This document shows positions 25,413 to 34,340 of a stretch of 64,000 nucleotides of DNA, piece after piece (position 1 is the stretch's first letter; each line of letters begins with the position of its first letter). A program made the position numbers and the translations under genes. The notes under the pieces were generated by a model that ran no database searches, was not told where the DNA came from, and worked only from the letters and a program-made list of their open reading frames with translations. The stretch spans positions 558,001 to 622,000 of the forward strand of contig NZ_FNKL01000002.1 of NCBI RefSeq assembly GCF_900100115.1, read 5' to 3'. Source of the stretch: Chryseobacterium soldanellicola (GTDB lineage: Bacteria > Bacteroidota > Bacteroidia > Flavobacteriales > Weeksellaceae).

Positions 25413-25880
25413 ATGTCCATAAAAGAAAAAGTAGTACAGGGAGCCTTGTGCCAATGTCAGTTTGGTACTACACCGGATACATTAAAGGTACTTACCCAGC
25501 AACGATATTATATAAACGATCTTAACGGCAGCGAAAAATTGGCTGCCACTCACAAAGATATAGGTGCAACTTTCGAAAAAAACACTTTCGGATCGTGTAA
25601 AAAACAAAACAACAAGCCCTGCACCGCCATTGTTACGGAATGGAGCGGATATTATGAAAAAGAAAAATATTCACCGCCAGACGGCTATATTTTGGTGGAG
25701 GACAGCAAAGCAACCTGCCCGATTGGAGGAAAAGACTGCATTATCATTCTAAAAACCGGCCAGATCGGCGAACCTTCACAAAAAAATATCAAAAATTCCG
25801 ATAATGAGCTTCAATCTCATGTAAATCCCGTGATTGACATGAAAAACTATTCTCAGGAAGCTTATAAATCTATTTTTTAG
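25413..25880 (+). CDS. DUF4280 PAAR-like protein
   Basis: A 155-residue protein of the DUF4280 (PAAR-like) family, whose members cap spikes of type VI secretion systems or extracellular contractile injection systems. The opening VVQGALCQCQFGTTPDTLKVL (about 7-27) is the family signature. A cysteine-bearing middle (FGSCKKQNNKPCTAIVT, about 57-73) and SKATCPIGGKDCIIILKTGQ (about 102-121) fit the repeated beta motif with paired Cys. The Lys/Asn-rich tail is not part of the motif. Its stop is three bases before the next ATG, so it is coupled to the 900-residue protein. Confidence 0.82.
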   Translation: MSIKEKVVQGALCQCQFGTTPDTLKVLTQQRYYINDLNGSEKLAATHKDIGATFEKNTFGSCKKQNNKPCTAIVTEWSGYYEKEKYSPPDGYILVEDSKATCPIGGKDCIIILKTGQIGEPSQKNIKNSDNELQSHVNPVIDMKNYSQEAYKSIF

Positions 25881-25883
25881 ACG

Positions 25884-28586
25884 ATGGGAACAGCAGGTAT
25901 TAAAAAAGCTCTCATTAAAGAGCCAAAGCAAAACGTCAAAAAATACGGAACGGGAACCATTATAGAATTGGGGCATTCCCAAAATTCGGTTACCGTTTAT
26001 TTAGATAAAACGTGTCTCGGTCCCAACACCAAAAATCCGGAAACGACCATCAGTGGCGTAAAATGGTTTTTGATAAGAGAACATGTGTGGACGGATTTTA
26101 AACAATTATATCCGCAACTTCGGCCAAGTGAATTTTTTCAGACCTTAACGACTGAAAATAAAGACCATAAAATTCTTGAAGGCAACAACAAAGTCATTAA
26201 TGTCGGAGATGTTAAAACAAGTGTCGGAAATATTGGAGTTATTCATCTTTTAATTCCTTACACTGCTTTTCCGGAAACGGAAGGGGTTGAATATTTAAGA
26301 ATTGTGGGCTTAGACAAGCCTCAGGTCTTGTATTGCCATTTTAAATTTCCCGAACATGGCTATATTCCGTTGGAAAACAATGAGAAAAAGGCAACGTACG
26401 GTCAGACAGTTGACGTAGAAGTTTACACCCATTTGTTACCCAATTTTGAGAACAGATCAGACAAATTTGTGTTTGATGTAGAGCTTATTAATAAAGGAAA
26501 AGCTGTTGCTGTACAAAAAAATGTGGAGATCCTTACTCCCGGCTCATTTCAATATAATGCGAGAAAAAGCCTACGTTTTCTCATCGATCCGGAATGGCAG
26601 AAAAATCATAACGGGCAACAGCTTGACGAAAAATTTTATTTAAGATTAAAAGGTTCGATCGGGTTTACGGCTCCGGTTTTAATTTCAGCCGATGCCGTTC
26701 GCGATTCCGGTCAGTATGATTCTGAAAAAGCCACTGCCGACTGGATGAGAATGGAACACGGAAAGTGGGTTTATGATAATTCCAGAGAGCTTTTGGTGCC
26801 ATATAATTCGATGAGCTCGCTTTTAGCACAATTCGAAAATGAAAAAAATAATCAGATTCAATATATTGGTGACATCAAATATCTCAAAAAGGAATATGAT
26901 CCTTGCGGATATTCAAAAATTACCATAAAAGATGAAAATGACGGCGACAGAACGCCTTTGGTAATTTTCGATGAAGATGATGCAAATCTCGACAGAACTT
27001 CACAGATTTTTGGCATTACAGCCGGAGATTCAAGAAAAAAAATCTCTATTACATTAGATAAACTGACGACAAAAGACGTTTTTTGCCAGGGTTTATTGTT
27101 GGATGAAGGTCAGAAACATACAACCCAGACCAATGTTTTTCAGGTTGAAAAAGTAATTGCGGCAATAAGAAATAAAGACGGTTTTCCCACACAGGAAGAT
27201 TCTACACACAACCAGCAGCAAAAAAATGCAGGAATTGCCACAACAAAAGAAAATAAAACAGATTATGATGTCTCAAAATCAGATAAATCTTACAATCCTT
27301 CTCAGATTCAGCAATGGCAATCGGGTGTAGATTATAAGTTTGAAGGTGACAGCAAGATGATCGTAATGCCTAAATATTTTTATAACAAAACATTTCTTGA
27401 CGGCAAAATCAATAAATATCCTGCGCAGGTTACAAATATGTTGTGGCTGTTTAATTATTTCATTCTTTCTGATGATATGGCGCAAAATTATTTTGTCCCG
27501 ATCAGTACGTGCCGTTATCCCAATCAGATTGCTAAAATCAAAGTATATCCCGATATAGAATGGGAAGTTGCATTTATGGTGACTGTCGGTAAAGGATATT
27601 CAGGGAAAATTAAATATTCAAGAGAAAGATTAAACGGTTATCATCAAAACTATAATTTCAGATATCTAAAAAGCGAACTCAATATTGAAGGCACGCAAAC
27701 TTCCAATTTAGGCTGGGTTTTAAAAGCCAAAGCCGTCGAAAACGGAAAAGAGCACGAAATAGGTATCGAAAGCATTAAAAAAGTCATCGACACGGCCGTC
27801 GGAGCTTTCAATATGACGAGGCAATATCTTGAAGTTTTTAATCCGAGCCACAGCGACGGAACGCCTAGTTTAGCGCAATCCAGAAGGGTAATTGAGGTAG
27901 ATTTTGCCATCGATCCTCCAAACATAGGCTTTGCATTAGGCTGGAAATTCGGAAAAGCAAGCACGAACGAAATTGTTCCGATTTACACCGGCGGATTAAA
28001 AGCAGATCCTTTAATTGGTTTAACAATTGCAGTTGATCTCGTTCCTTTAATTAAATTTTTAGGACCAATCGGAAGAGTGATCAGCTGGATCATTCAGTTC
28101 ATCGAATGGCTTTCAAAATCAGACCTTTACATTACTTTTGAAGTTTCACTGCCCGTAAAAGCAGATTTAAGCTTATCTTATAATCGAGTTGACGGATTTT
28201 CCAACCGCGGAAAGCAAAAAATGTGGGTGGAACCGGGCGTTACCCTCCGTGCAGGGTGTAAAAGTAATGAAGTCGTTTTGATTCCCACTACCACGAGAAA
28301 CGGCGTTACCGAAGCCTCTGAAGTCGAAAAATGGAAAGTCGAAGGAAATGTGGCAACATCTTTGACGTTTGAGAAAGAATGGGGATTTGATAAAGGTCCG
28401 GGAAAATATTATGAAAAATCAACCGTAAATTTCAAAGGCGCAAAAATGACAATCGTGGTCAGCGAATTGATCAGCAACAGAAGAATTGATTTCAAACCGA
28501 CTCACCAACAAGTTTTTACCATAATTGAAGAACCAAAAGATCCAATTTATGATTCAGGAAAAATATATATTGAAGAAAAAAAGTAA
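25884..28586 (+). CDS. Large hypothetical protein, candidate effector with one hydrophobic segment
   Basis: A 900-residue protein not matched to any family I know. Residues 1-270 look beta-rich (SQNSVTVYLDKTCLG, VGVIHLLIPYTAFPE, FKFPEHGYIPLENN). Residues about 440-500 are polar and probably disordered (DSTHNQQQKNAGIATTKENK). Near 712-745 is the only strongly hydrophobic stretch (LIGLTIAVDLVPLIKFLGPIGRVISWIIQFI, broken by GPIGR), the form of a membrane hairpin as in pore-forming toxins. The last 130 residues are again beta-rich. It is coupled to the DUF4280 gene and followed by a lipoprotein, so a secreted cargo or effector is plausible; this is inference. No catalytic motif was seen. Confidence 0.6.
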   Translation: MGTAGIKKALIKEPKQNVKKYGTGTIIELGHSQNSVTVYLDKTCLGPNTKNPETTISGVKWFLIREHVWTDFKQLYPQLRPSEFFQTLTTENKDHKILEGNNKVINVGDVKTSVGNIGVIHLLIPYTAFPETEGVEYLRIVGLDKPQVLYCHFKFPEHGYIPLENNEKKATYGQTVDVEVYTHLLPNFENRSDKFVFDVELINKGKAVAVQKNVEILTPGSFQYNARKSLRFLIDPEWQKNHNGQQLDEKFYLRLKGSIGFTAPVLISADAVRDSGQYDSEKATADWMRMEHGKWVYDNSRELLVPYNSMSSLLAQFENEKNNQIQYIGDIKYLKKEYDPCGYSKITIKDENDGDRTPLVIFDEDDANLDRTSQIFGITAGDSRKKISITLDKLTTKDVFCQGLLLDEGQKHTTQTNVFQVEKVIAAIRNKDGFPTQEDSTHNQQQKNAGIATTKENKTDYDVSKSDKSYNPSQIQQWQSGVDYKFEGDSKMIVMPKYFYNKTFLDGKINKYPAQVTNMLWLFNYFILSDDMAQNYFVPISTCRYPNQIAKIKVYPDIEWEVAFMVTVGKGYSGKIKYSRERLNGYHQNYNFRYLKSELNIEGTQTSNLGWVLKAKAVENGKEHEIGIESIKKVIDTAVGAFNMTRQYLEVFNPSHSDGTPSLAQSRRVIEVDFAIDPPNIGFALGWKFGKASTNEIVPIYTGGLKADPLIGLTIAVDLVPLIKFLGPIGRVISWIIQFIEWLSKSDLYITFEVSLPVKADLSLSYNRVDGFSNRGKQKMWVEPGVTLRAGCKSNEVVLIPTTTRNGVTEASEVEKWKVEGNVATSLTFEKEWGFDKGPGKYYEKSTVNFKGAKMTIVVSELISNRRIDFKPTHQQVFTIIEEPKDPIYDSGKIYIEEKK

Positions 28587-29184
28587 GTTTTTATTCGCTA
28601 TACTATTCGTTTTATCCATTTATAGCTGTAAATCACAGGAAAAAGAAAACCCAAAAACATTAGGAAGCACCAATTTTGATATACAAAACATCACTTTCAA
28701 AGAAGATGTCAATACTCTTTTTGGAAAAAATAAATACTATAAAACGTCCATAAAAGATGATAATTCTTCCGATATTGCTTATAATTATATTGTAAGCAAA
28801 AAAGAAAATCAGGGGATCAAAGTTTCGCTGGGAAATATTGATATCAGTAAATATAAATATGATTTTAAGATAAGCAAAGACAACAAAATGATCGGAATTT
28901 CTACGTCATTTGTTTCAAAAGAGGACATCAAAGACAAGATCATCCAAAACATTGATAATCAATTTAAAAACTATAAAGTAAATATCAATCAGCTATACGA
29001 AAACCCTACTGTTTACCGTTGGGAAGCTCCGGAGAAAATTATTCAGTTTACTTATTCCTCTTTTGAAGGAGATAATGTTTACAATATTTCTATTGTGAAT
29101 AAAAATTTCAGTTGCGATAAATTTCCTTTAGAAAAAGTATTTGTAGGAGAAGACATTTGCTTAAAAAATTACACTAAAAAATAA
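28570..29184 (+). CDS. Lipoprotein, candidate immunity protein
   Basis: About 204 residues. The best start is TTG 28570, whose product begins MKKKSKFLFAILFVLSIYSCKSQ with lipobox Cys20; ATG 28549 in the same frame would add seven residues in front of the signal. The coding region overlaps the end of the 900-residue gene by 17 bases. The mature part is polar and beta-rich with no known domain and a Cys pair near the end (FSCDKFP, GEDICLKN). In polymorphic toxin modules an overlapping lipoprotein gene often encodes a cognate immunity protein, which is the reason for this suggestion. Confidence 0.55.
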   Translation: MKKKSKFLFAILFVLSIYSCKSQEKENPKTLGSTNFDIQNITFKEDVNTLFGKNKYYKTSIKDDNSSDIAYNYIVSKKENQGIKVSLGNIDISKYKYDFKISKDNKMIGISTSFVSKEDIKDKIIQNIDNQFKNYKVNINQLYENPTVYRWEAPEKIIQFTYSSFEGDNVYNISIVNKNFSCDKFPLEKVFVGEDICLKNYTKK

Positions 29185-29190
29185 TTAATC

Positions 29191-29985
29191 ATGAAAAACC
29201 CTTTCTATCTTGCAGAATTGCAGGTAAGAAATTGTCAGGCAGAATTACTGATCAACGATATTCCTTGTTTTGACCATTATAAAGAAGGCGGAATGGCGGT
29301 TGACTGGCCCATCAATTCATATATTTTAAACTCCGGAAAGCAGTTTTTCACCATAAAAGCCAACTGTTTTGAGCACGAAGAGCAAATCAGCAGACACGCT
29401 TCAATCGAACTGAAAATCACGGTAAGAGATGCCTTTGATTTCTCGGTTCCTAAACAGGTTGTAAAACAGCAAATTCCGATTTCTTTTGAGGAAAAAGATA
29501 CGCAGATGTACACGACGGGAGATTTTTTTGAAGCAGAAATTCCCTACGTTTTAGAAGGCTGGAAAAATTCTTTTAGCTTTTCTGATTACGTAAACGGCAA
29601 AAATCCCGTGAAAGATGGAATTTTAAAGGAACTTGAAGATTACTATGAAAATTTTCATCAAATCATAAAAAACAGAGAAACTGATAAATATAACGCTTTG
29701 AATGGCATCCGTTTCGAAGAAATAACAACAGCATTCTACCTCAATGAAGAAGAAAAAGAAGCAAGAAAGAAAACGATCTTGAATTCTTCAAGACAAGACG
29801 TTCAAAAGATTGATTTTTCAGAATATTCCCTGCATTTTTACGGCGATAAAAACCAAGTTATCGGCCTGAAAATCAATGATCAGCCCTGTGGTTTTGTTTT
29901 CGAAAATAACGAAGGAATGGTCATTACAGAACTCGCTCTTTTTCACCGCAAAAGAGGAGAAGATAATCTTTCATTAATCAGATAA
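29191..29985 (+). CDS. Hypothetical protein of DUF4280 module, 264 residues
   Basis: Not recognised. There is no signal peptide or membrane segment. The first third is beta-rich with a conserved-looking FYLAELQVRNCQAELLINDIPCFDHYKEGGMAVDWPINSYI stretch (4-44). The middle is helical (KDGILKELEDYYENFHQIIKNRETDKYNALN). The end repeats a hydrophobic-polar motif (YGDKNQVIGLKINDQPCGFVF). Cys at 14, 26 and 237 could be functional. Six bases separate it from the lipoprotein gene, and the same gap follows to the next gene, so it is clearly in the same operon. Role unknown. Confidence 0.55.
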   Translation: MKNPFYLAELQVRNCQAELLINDIPCFDHYKEGGMAVDWPINSYILNSGKQFFTIKANCFEHEEQISRHASIELKITVRDAFDFSVPKQVVKQQIPISFEEKDTQMYTTGDFFEAEIPYVLEGWKNSFSFSDYVNGKNPVKDGILKELEDYYENFHQIIKNRETDKYNALNGIRFEEITTAFYLNEEEKEARKKTILNSSRQDVQKIDFSEYSLHFYGDKNQVIGLKINDQPCGFVFENNEGMVITELALFHRKRGEDNLSLIR

Positions 29986-29991
29986 TTTACT

Positions 29992-30444
29992 ATGGATTTC
30001 TTTACAATTTATCTTAAAAACAATGATCTTGTTATAGAAAATTCTTTTACAGCACAGAAAATCCGGCTGGATTCTATTGATGATGTCATTATTTTTAGTG
30101 CTCAGGAAAGAGGACGCTTCAAGGTTTTCATTTTCACTACTTTACCCATTATTACTGAAGCAAAATCTGAAACGTTTATCAATAAATTGGTGTTTTCTGC
30201 TTTTAAAACTTTCAATAAAAATTCAAACGAAATTAAAACCCACTTTGAAGAAAAGGAAGTAAATACCTTATTAAAAATCCTGGCTGATAATTTAGATAAT
30301 GTAATGATTTCAAATGATTTAGAAGGAAGCCTTTTATGGAGGGAAACAGATAATGGCTTTACAATAAAAGGGATAAAATTAATTTACAGTAAAAATAAAT
30401 TAGGCTTAGCCGAAGTTTTGAAGAAACATAATATTTTACGCTAA
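29992..30444 (+). CDS. Small hypothetical protein of DUF4280 module, 150 residues
   Basis: Not recognised. A cytosolic-looking protein (no signal), beta strands first (FFTIYLKNNDLVIENSFTAQKIRLDSIDDVIIFSA, 3-37), then helices (INKLVFSAFKTFNKNSNE, KEVNTLLKILADNLDNV). Size and position at the operon end would suit an accessory or immunity protein. It ends ten bases before the convergent glycosyltransferase gene. Confidence 0.5.
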   Translation: MDFFTIYLKNNDLVIENSFTAQKIRLDSIDDVIIFSAQERGRFKVFIFTTLPIITEAKSETFINKLVFSAFKTFNKNSNEIKTHFEEKEVNTLLKILADNLDNVMISNDLEGSLLWRETDNGFTIKGIKLIYSKNKLGLAEVLKKHNILR

Positions 30445-30454
30445 TTAAGACTTT

Positions 30455-31360
30455 TTACTTCATAATTTCCAGAAGCAGCCCAAGCTTGTATAAATCGAGG
30501 TAACGGAGATTGACATTTCCTTTTAAAAGCATCTTTTTAATACTGTCTTTTTTTAATCCAAAAGAAATGATGAAAAGCGTTTTCAAAGAAGCTCTGCTCA
30601 ATTGATTATACGCTTTTACAAGCTTCACCTCAGCAATTTTCGGACTTAATTTATCACTTTTAAGCATTTTTGCAAGACTTTCAACGGACTCCTCTACTTT
30701 TCCCAGGTAGATTTTGTTTTCCTCAAGATCATTATTAAAAACGGGATTTTCAATGTGATCAATTGTAATATTTTCTGACTTCAGATCCATGGCAAAAAGC
30801 AGATCTTCGTAGCCATATCTTTGAAATTCTGGATTGAAATGCACTTTTTGCAGCACTTCACTTTTAATCACAAAATTATTTGTCTGAAAGCTTAAATAAG
30901 GCTTTTCGCATCGCAAATTCACCGGTAAATTCTCTCTTTCTACAGCAAATTTCCATCTTAAAAAATGGCTCTCATCAGAAGGTTCATCAGAAACTTTTCT
31001 TCCGCCATAGATTACCAATGTTTCAGGATTTTTTTCTATAAATTTAAGATAGTTCTTTAAAAAATTCTCATCGATAATTTTACCGTCGCAATCCAAAAAA
31101 AGCAGATAATCCCCTTTAGAATAATAGGTAAAAAGATTACGGATCTGGGCTCTTCCTATGTTTTTTTCCAGGAAAATAAACTCTTCGACGTCTTTTTGAA
31201 GTTCCGTATTGATTTGTTTAAAACTTTCATTGGAAGCATCATCAATCAGGATAATTTCTGCATTGATCTTATTATTTTCAATTTCTTTTTTTAAATCAAA
31301 AATTAATTCTCGAATATCAAAATTATAGACCGGAATACAGATTGAAAGCTTCATTTGCAT
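30455..31360 (-). CDS. Glycosyltransferase family 2
   Basis: A 301-residue GT-A enzyme that adds a sugar to a glycan, probably surface polysaccharide or lipopolysaccharide. The start (MQMKLSICIPVYNFDIRELIFDLKKEIEN) is the usual GT2 opening, ILIDDASN near 36-43 has the nucleotide-binding Asp, and DYLLFLDCDGKI (about 86-97) supplies the DxD metal site. RWKFAVERENLPVNLRCEKPYLSFQTNNFV near 134-163 is part of the acceptor region. Its start overlaps the end of the GT9 gene by one base, so they are co-translated. Confidence 0.88.
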   Translation of the reverse strand: MQMKLSICIPVYNFDIRELIFDLKKEIENNKINAEIILIDDASNESFKQINTELQKDVEEFIFLEKNIGRAQIRNLFTYYSKGDYLLFLDCDGKIIDENFLKNYLKFIEKNPETLVIYGGRKVSDEPSDESHFLRWKFAVERENLPVNLRCEKPYLSFQTNNFVIKSEVLQKVHFNPEFQRYGYEDLLFAMDLKSENITIDHIENPVFNNDLEENKIYLGKVEESVESLAKMLKSDKLSPKIAEVKLVKAYNQLSRASLKTLFIISFGLKKDSIKKMLLKGNVNLRYLDLYKLGLLLEIMK

Positions 31361-32325
31361 TAAATTTTATCAATAATTTTCTGAATATCAAGCTCTTCCA
31401 GACACGCCCAGTCACCACGGAAACATTCTTTATCACCAAAAACCGAGCACGGCCTGCAAGTGAGATCTTTTACCTGAACAGCATCGTTTTCACTTTGTCC
31501 GAATCCTAAAAACCCTGCATAAGGATGTGTAGAACCCCAAATTGAAACACATCTGGTGCCCATTAAGCTCGCCAAATGCATATTTGCAGAATCCATAGAA
31601 ATCATTAATTCTAATTCGGAGATTTTTTTTAATTCTTCGCTTAGGCTTAATTTTCCTGATAAGCTATAGGTATTTGGGATTTCCATTGCCCATTTTTCCA
31701 GGGTTTCAGTTTCTTTTTTTCCACCACCGAAAAAATATACTGTATGCTTTTTAGCTAAAACTCTTACCAATTCATAAGACTTTTCCAAAGGAAGCATTTT
31801 TCCCCGATGTTGGGCAAACGGTGCAAAACCAATCCCTGATTTTTGTTGTGAAACAGGTCTCAATTGATGCGAAAGCTCAACTTTAAAGCCCATTTCGCGA
31901 AAAACATCTGCATAACGCTCAACTGTTTTTCTTAACTGAATTTTATTTAAATTCCAGATATCGGTCAGGTGTTCTTTTTCTTCTTTTCCCTTGTTGATTT
32001 TGAATACTTTAAGTCCTTTTCGCCGGTAAATTTTATCTAAAATTTTGGTCCTGATCACATCATGGAGATTAGCGATCAAATCCGGGTTAAATTCTTTAAC
32101 TAATTCGTTGGCAAGTCTTGTTAAACCAAAAAAACCTTTATAATCATCTAAGTTGATTCCTTTGAATATAACATTCGGAATATCAGCAAATAAGCTCTCA
32201 AAATTACTTCTGGAAACCATCACAATTTCCACATCGGGATTTTGTTCCAGAAACTCACGGAAAACGGGTGCTGTCATTGCGACATCACCAAACGCGGAAA
32301 AGCGGTATGCTAAAATTCTTGTCAC
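31360..32325 (-). CDS. Glycosyltransferase family 9 (heptosyltransferase-like)
   Basis: A 321-residue protein of the ADP-heptose:LPS heptosyltransferase family. The N-terminus (RILAYRFSAFGDVAMTAPVFREFLEQNP) and the C-terminal domain with ISMDSANMHLASLMGTRCVSIWGSTHPYAGFLGFG (about 247-281) are diagnostic; the HPY segment binds the sugar nucleotide. The tail has a cysteine set CRPCSVFGDKECFRGDWACLEEL. The target is the lipopolysaccharide core or a related glycan. It is two bases after sufE and overlaps the GT2 gene. Confidence 0.9.
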   Translation of the reverse strand: MTRILAYRFSAFGDVAMTAPVFREFLEQNPDVEIVMVSRSNFESLFADIPNVIFKGINLDDYKGFFGLTRLANELVKEFNPDLIANLHDVIRTKILDKIYRRKGLKVFKINKGKEEKEHLTDIWNLNKIQLRKTVERYADVFREMGFKVELSHQLRPVSQQKSGIGFAPFAQHRGKMLPLEKSYELVRVLAKKHTVYFFGGGKKETETLEKWAMEIPNTYSLSGKLSLSEELKKISELELMISMDSANMHLASLMGTRCVSIWGSTHPYAGFLGFGQSENDAVQVKDLTCRPCSVFGDKECFRGDWACLEELDIQKIIDKI

Positions 32326-32327
32326 AA

Positions 32328-32747
32328 TTACGACTTCAATTGATAAGCAACTGCATAAAATTTGATCTGTTTTGTCATTGCCATCAAACCATTGGCTCTG
32401 GATGGGGAAAGAAATTCCTGCAGCCCGATTTCAGAAATAAATTCGAAATCAGAATCTAAAATCTCCTGTGTAGAATGGCCGCTGTAAATGCTTACCAGCA
32501 AAGAAACGATTCCTTTTGGCAAAATACCGTCGGAATCAGCATCGAAAAATAATTTTCCATCTTTAAATTCAGCATCGATCCAGACTTTACTTTGGCATCC
32601 TTTAATCAGATTTTCTTCTTTCTTCTTATCTTCCGGAAGGCCTTTCAGCTCTTTTCCAAGATCGATAATATATTCATATTTCTGTTCCCAATCGTCAAGA
32701 AAGGCAAATTCATCGATGAGTTCCTGCTGTTTTTCTTTAATGGTCAT
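32328..32747 (-). CDS. sufE: SufE family cysteine desulfuration protein
   Basis: A 139-residue protein that takes sulfur from SufS for iron-sulfur cluster assembly. The active Cys51 is in NLIKGCQSKVWI, the family motif. SVSIYSGHSTQEIL near 93 is the usual helix start. Length and layout are normal. It leads an operon with two glycosyltransferases; that association is probably chance. A TATCTTTG promoter box is 20 bases upstream. Confidence 0.93.
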   Translation of the reverse strand: MTIKEKQQELIDEFAFLDDWEQKYEYIIDLGKELKGLPEDKKKEENLIKGCQSKVWIDAEFKDGKLFFDADSDGILPKGIVSLLVSIYSGHSTQEILDSDFEFISEIGLQEFLSPSRANGLMAMTKQIKFYAVAYQLKS

Positions 32748-32766
32748 TTTCTTTACTTTCTTTCTG

Positions 32767-32774
32767 CAAAGATA
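32767..32774 (-). promoter_or_regulatory. Putative -7 element of sufE
   Basis: Read on the minus strand: TATCTTTG, a full match to TAnnTTTG, 20 bases before the sufE ATG. Confidence 0.5.
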
Positions 32775-32845
32775 CTAATTTATGCTTTAGGCTTGAAGCA
32801 ATAAGCAGTAGGCCAGATATTCAATTATTACAATTTGCTTATAGC

Positions 32846-33964
32846 TTACTTTTTAAAGCCTATCGCAAAATTTGATGCTTTTTCAAAAACCTGCAGTAAT
32901 TTCACTTCTTCATTTTCCCAGCAAAGTTGTTTTGAGGCTTTTTCAAGCTCGGGCAGATATTTTTTTCTTCCTTTATTTAAAACTAAACGTATCGATTGGG
33001 CAATGTTTTCCGGCTGGTGATCTTTAATAATTTCTCCGATATCAAATTGACCCTTAATCTTTTGCATTTCAGGAAGATTAGATAAAATTAAAGGAACTCG
33101 CGCCTGAATGCAGTCCAAAACTTTATTTGGCAGAGAATAAAAATAGCTCTCGCCCCCATTTTCTTCGATGCTCATCCCGCAATCAACTGTTACTGTGATT
33201 TTTCTTAGATCTTCAGGAAGTAATTTTCCTAAAAAATGAACTTTATGCTGAAGATTTTCTTTAATAGCTAATTCTTGGTATTCTTTTTTTCTCGGCCCGT
33301 CGCCTGCGATTTTTAAAATTACGTTGTCAAGATGATGCATTGCCAGAATAGCTTTATCAATCCCGCGGAAAGGATTGATTGCACCTTGATAGAGAACTAT
33401 TTTTGGATTATTTTCCGGAATTTCAATAGTAAAATCTAATTTTCTGGGTGCGTTTTGAACAACAATCGGATCAACATTATACTTTTTTTGAAACCAATTT
33501 GCATAGCTTCCGCTTGCTGTAATCATGAATTTTATTTTGGGAACCAGCCTTTTTTCAAGATATCGCCACAGTTTTTGTGACATTTTGCCCTGAATTGCCG
33601 GCATTTCGGAAAAGATTTCATGACTGTCAAAAATCAGGGGAATATTTAATTTTTTTGCTATTAAATAGTTCGGAAGCAGCGTATCCAGATCATTGGCATG
33701 AAGAATCGTGTTTTGGTCGGCTTTTTTCTTTAATTCGAGGTATAATTTCCAGTTGAATTCAAAATAAGCGGTTTTTAAGCTTTTTGAAATTAATTGTATT
33801 CTTAAAAAAGGGTACGGCCGCGACATTTTTTCTGCCCCATTCCAGTCGTTTCCTATTAATTCTATTTCATATCCGTTATCATGTAACGTCCTGCAAACCT
33901 TTTCAATACGCTGATCCGTATATAGATTGCTGAAAGCCGATGTAATTATTTTTTTCTTCTCCAT
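32846..33964 (-). CDS. Glycosyltransferase (GT-B, group 1-like)
   Basis: A 372-residue GT-B enzyme. The N-domain has ITSAFSNLYTDQRIEKVCRTLHDNGYEIELIGNDW (6-40) and the C-domain LYQGAINPFRGIDKAILAMHHLDNVILKIAGDGPRKKEYQELA (about 192-235). FYSLPNKVLDCIQARVPLILSNLPEMQKI (about 275-303) carries the nucleotide-binding loop. The usual EGFG motif of GT4 is replaced here. It is likely part of surface polysaccharide or lipopolysaccharide synthesis. It overlaps the YgjV-like gene by one base. Confidence 0.85.
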   Translation of the reverse strand: MEKKKIITSAFSNLYTDQRIEKVCRTLHDNGYEIELIGNDWNGAEKMSRPYPFLRIQLISKSLKTAYFEFNWKLYLELKKKADQNTILHANDLDTLLPNYLIAKKLNIPLIFDSHEIFSEMPAIQGKMSQKLWRYLEKRLVPKIKFMITASGSYANWFQKKYNVDPIVVQNAPRKLDFTIEIPENNPKIVLYQGAINPFRGIDKAILAMHHLDNVILKIAGDGPRKKEYQELAIKENLQHKVHFLGKLLPEDLRKITVTVDCGMSIEENGGESYFYSLPNKVLDCIQARVPLILSNLPEMQKIKGQFDIGEIIKDHQPENIAQSIRLVLNKGRKKYLPELEKASKQLCWENEEVKLLQVFEKASNFAIGFKK

Positions 33965-34188
33965 TATCCCTTTTTGTCAGCCAATAAGTGGTAAATTTGT
34001 ATAAAGCAGATCAATGCGTTTGGGATGATAACCGGCCAAAGCATTCCGCTGAAGATGCCATAAATGACAAAACAGATACAGCCTATCATATTAACGATTC
34101 TGATTTTTCTTACCTCTTTCAGTATAAAGCTCAACACTATAAAAAGTGAGGCGGAATATCCGATATAAGTAGCCGTTTCGGGAGTCAT
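33964..34188 (-). CDS. YgjV-like small membrane protein
   Basis: A 74-residue inner-membrane protein from ATG 34188 (MTPETATYIGYSASL); ATG 34221 in the same frame would add 11 residues. Two or three hydrophobic helices cover it (IGYSASLFIVLSFIL, VNMIGCICFVIYGIFSGMLWPVIIPNALICFIQIYHLL). It resembles the YgjV/SemiSWEET-like family, whose members transport small solutes or have unknown roles; similar Bacteroidota proteins are sometimes misnamed uroporphyrinogen decarboxylase. The stop overlaps the glycosyltransferase start by one base, so they are translationally coupled. Confidence 0.75.
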   Translation of the reverse strand: MTPETATYIGYSASLFIVLSFILKEVRKIRIVNMIGCICFVIYGIFSGMLWPVIIPNALICFIQIYHLLADKKG

Positions 34189-34340
34189 GAGGGAAAATTT
34201 AACGATAACAAACTTAATCATTTTCAATAAGATAATAAAATTTTTTCTGCCATAAAGTCATTTATTGGTTTTTGGTAAAATATTTGTAATTTAGATAATG
34301 AATAAATGGCAATGTTGCTTTTATTCTAATGAGATATATT

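Noticed and set aside
24145..30454. Direct repeat of the tRNA-Val 3' end as an attachment site for the module
   Set aside because: Searching by eye, the tRNA 3' end occurs only in the two tRNA genes themselves; no distal copy or integrase was found in the window.
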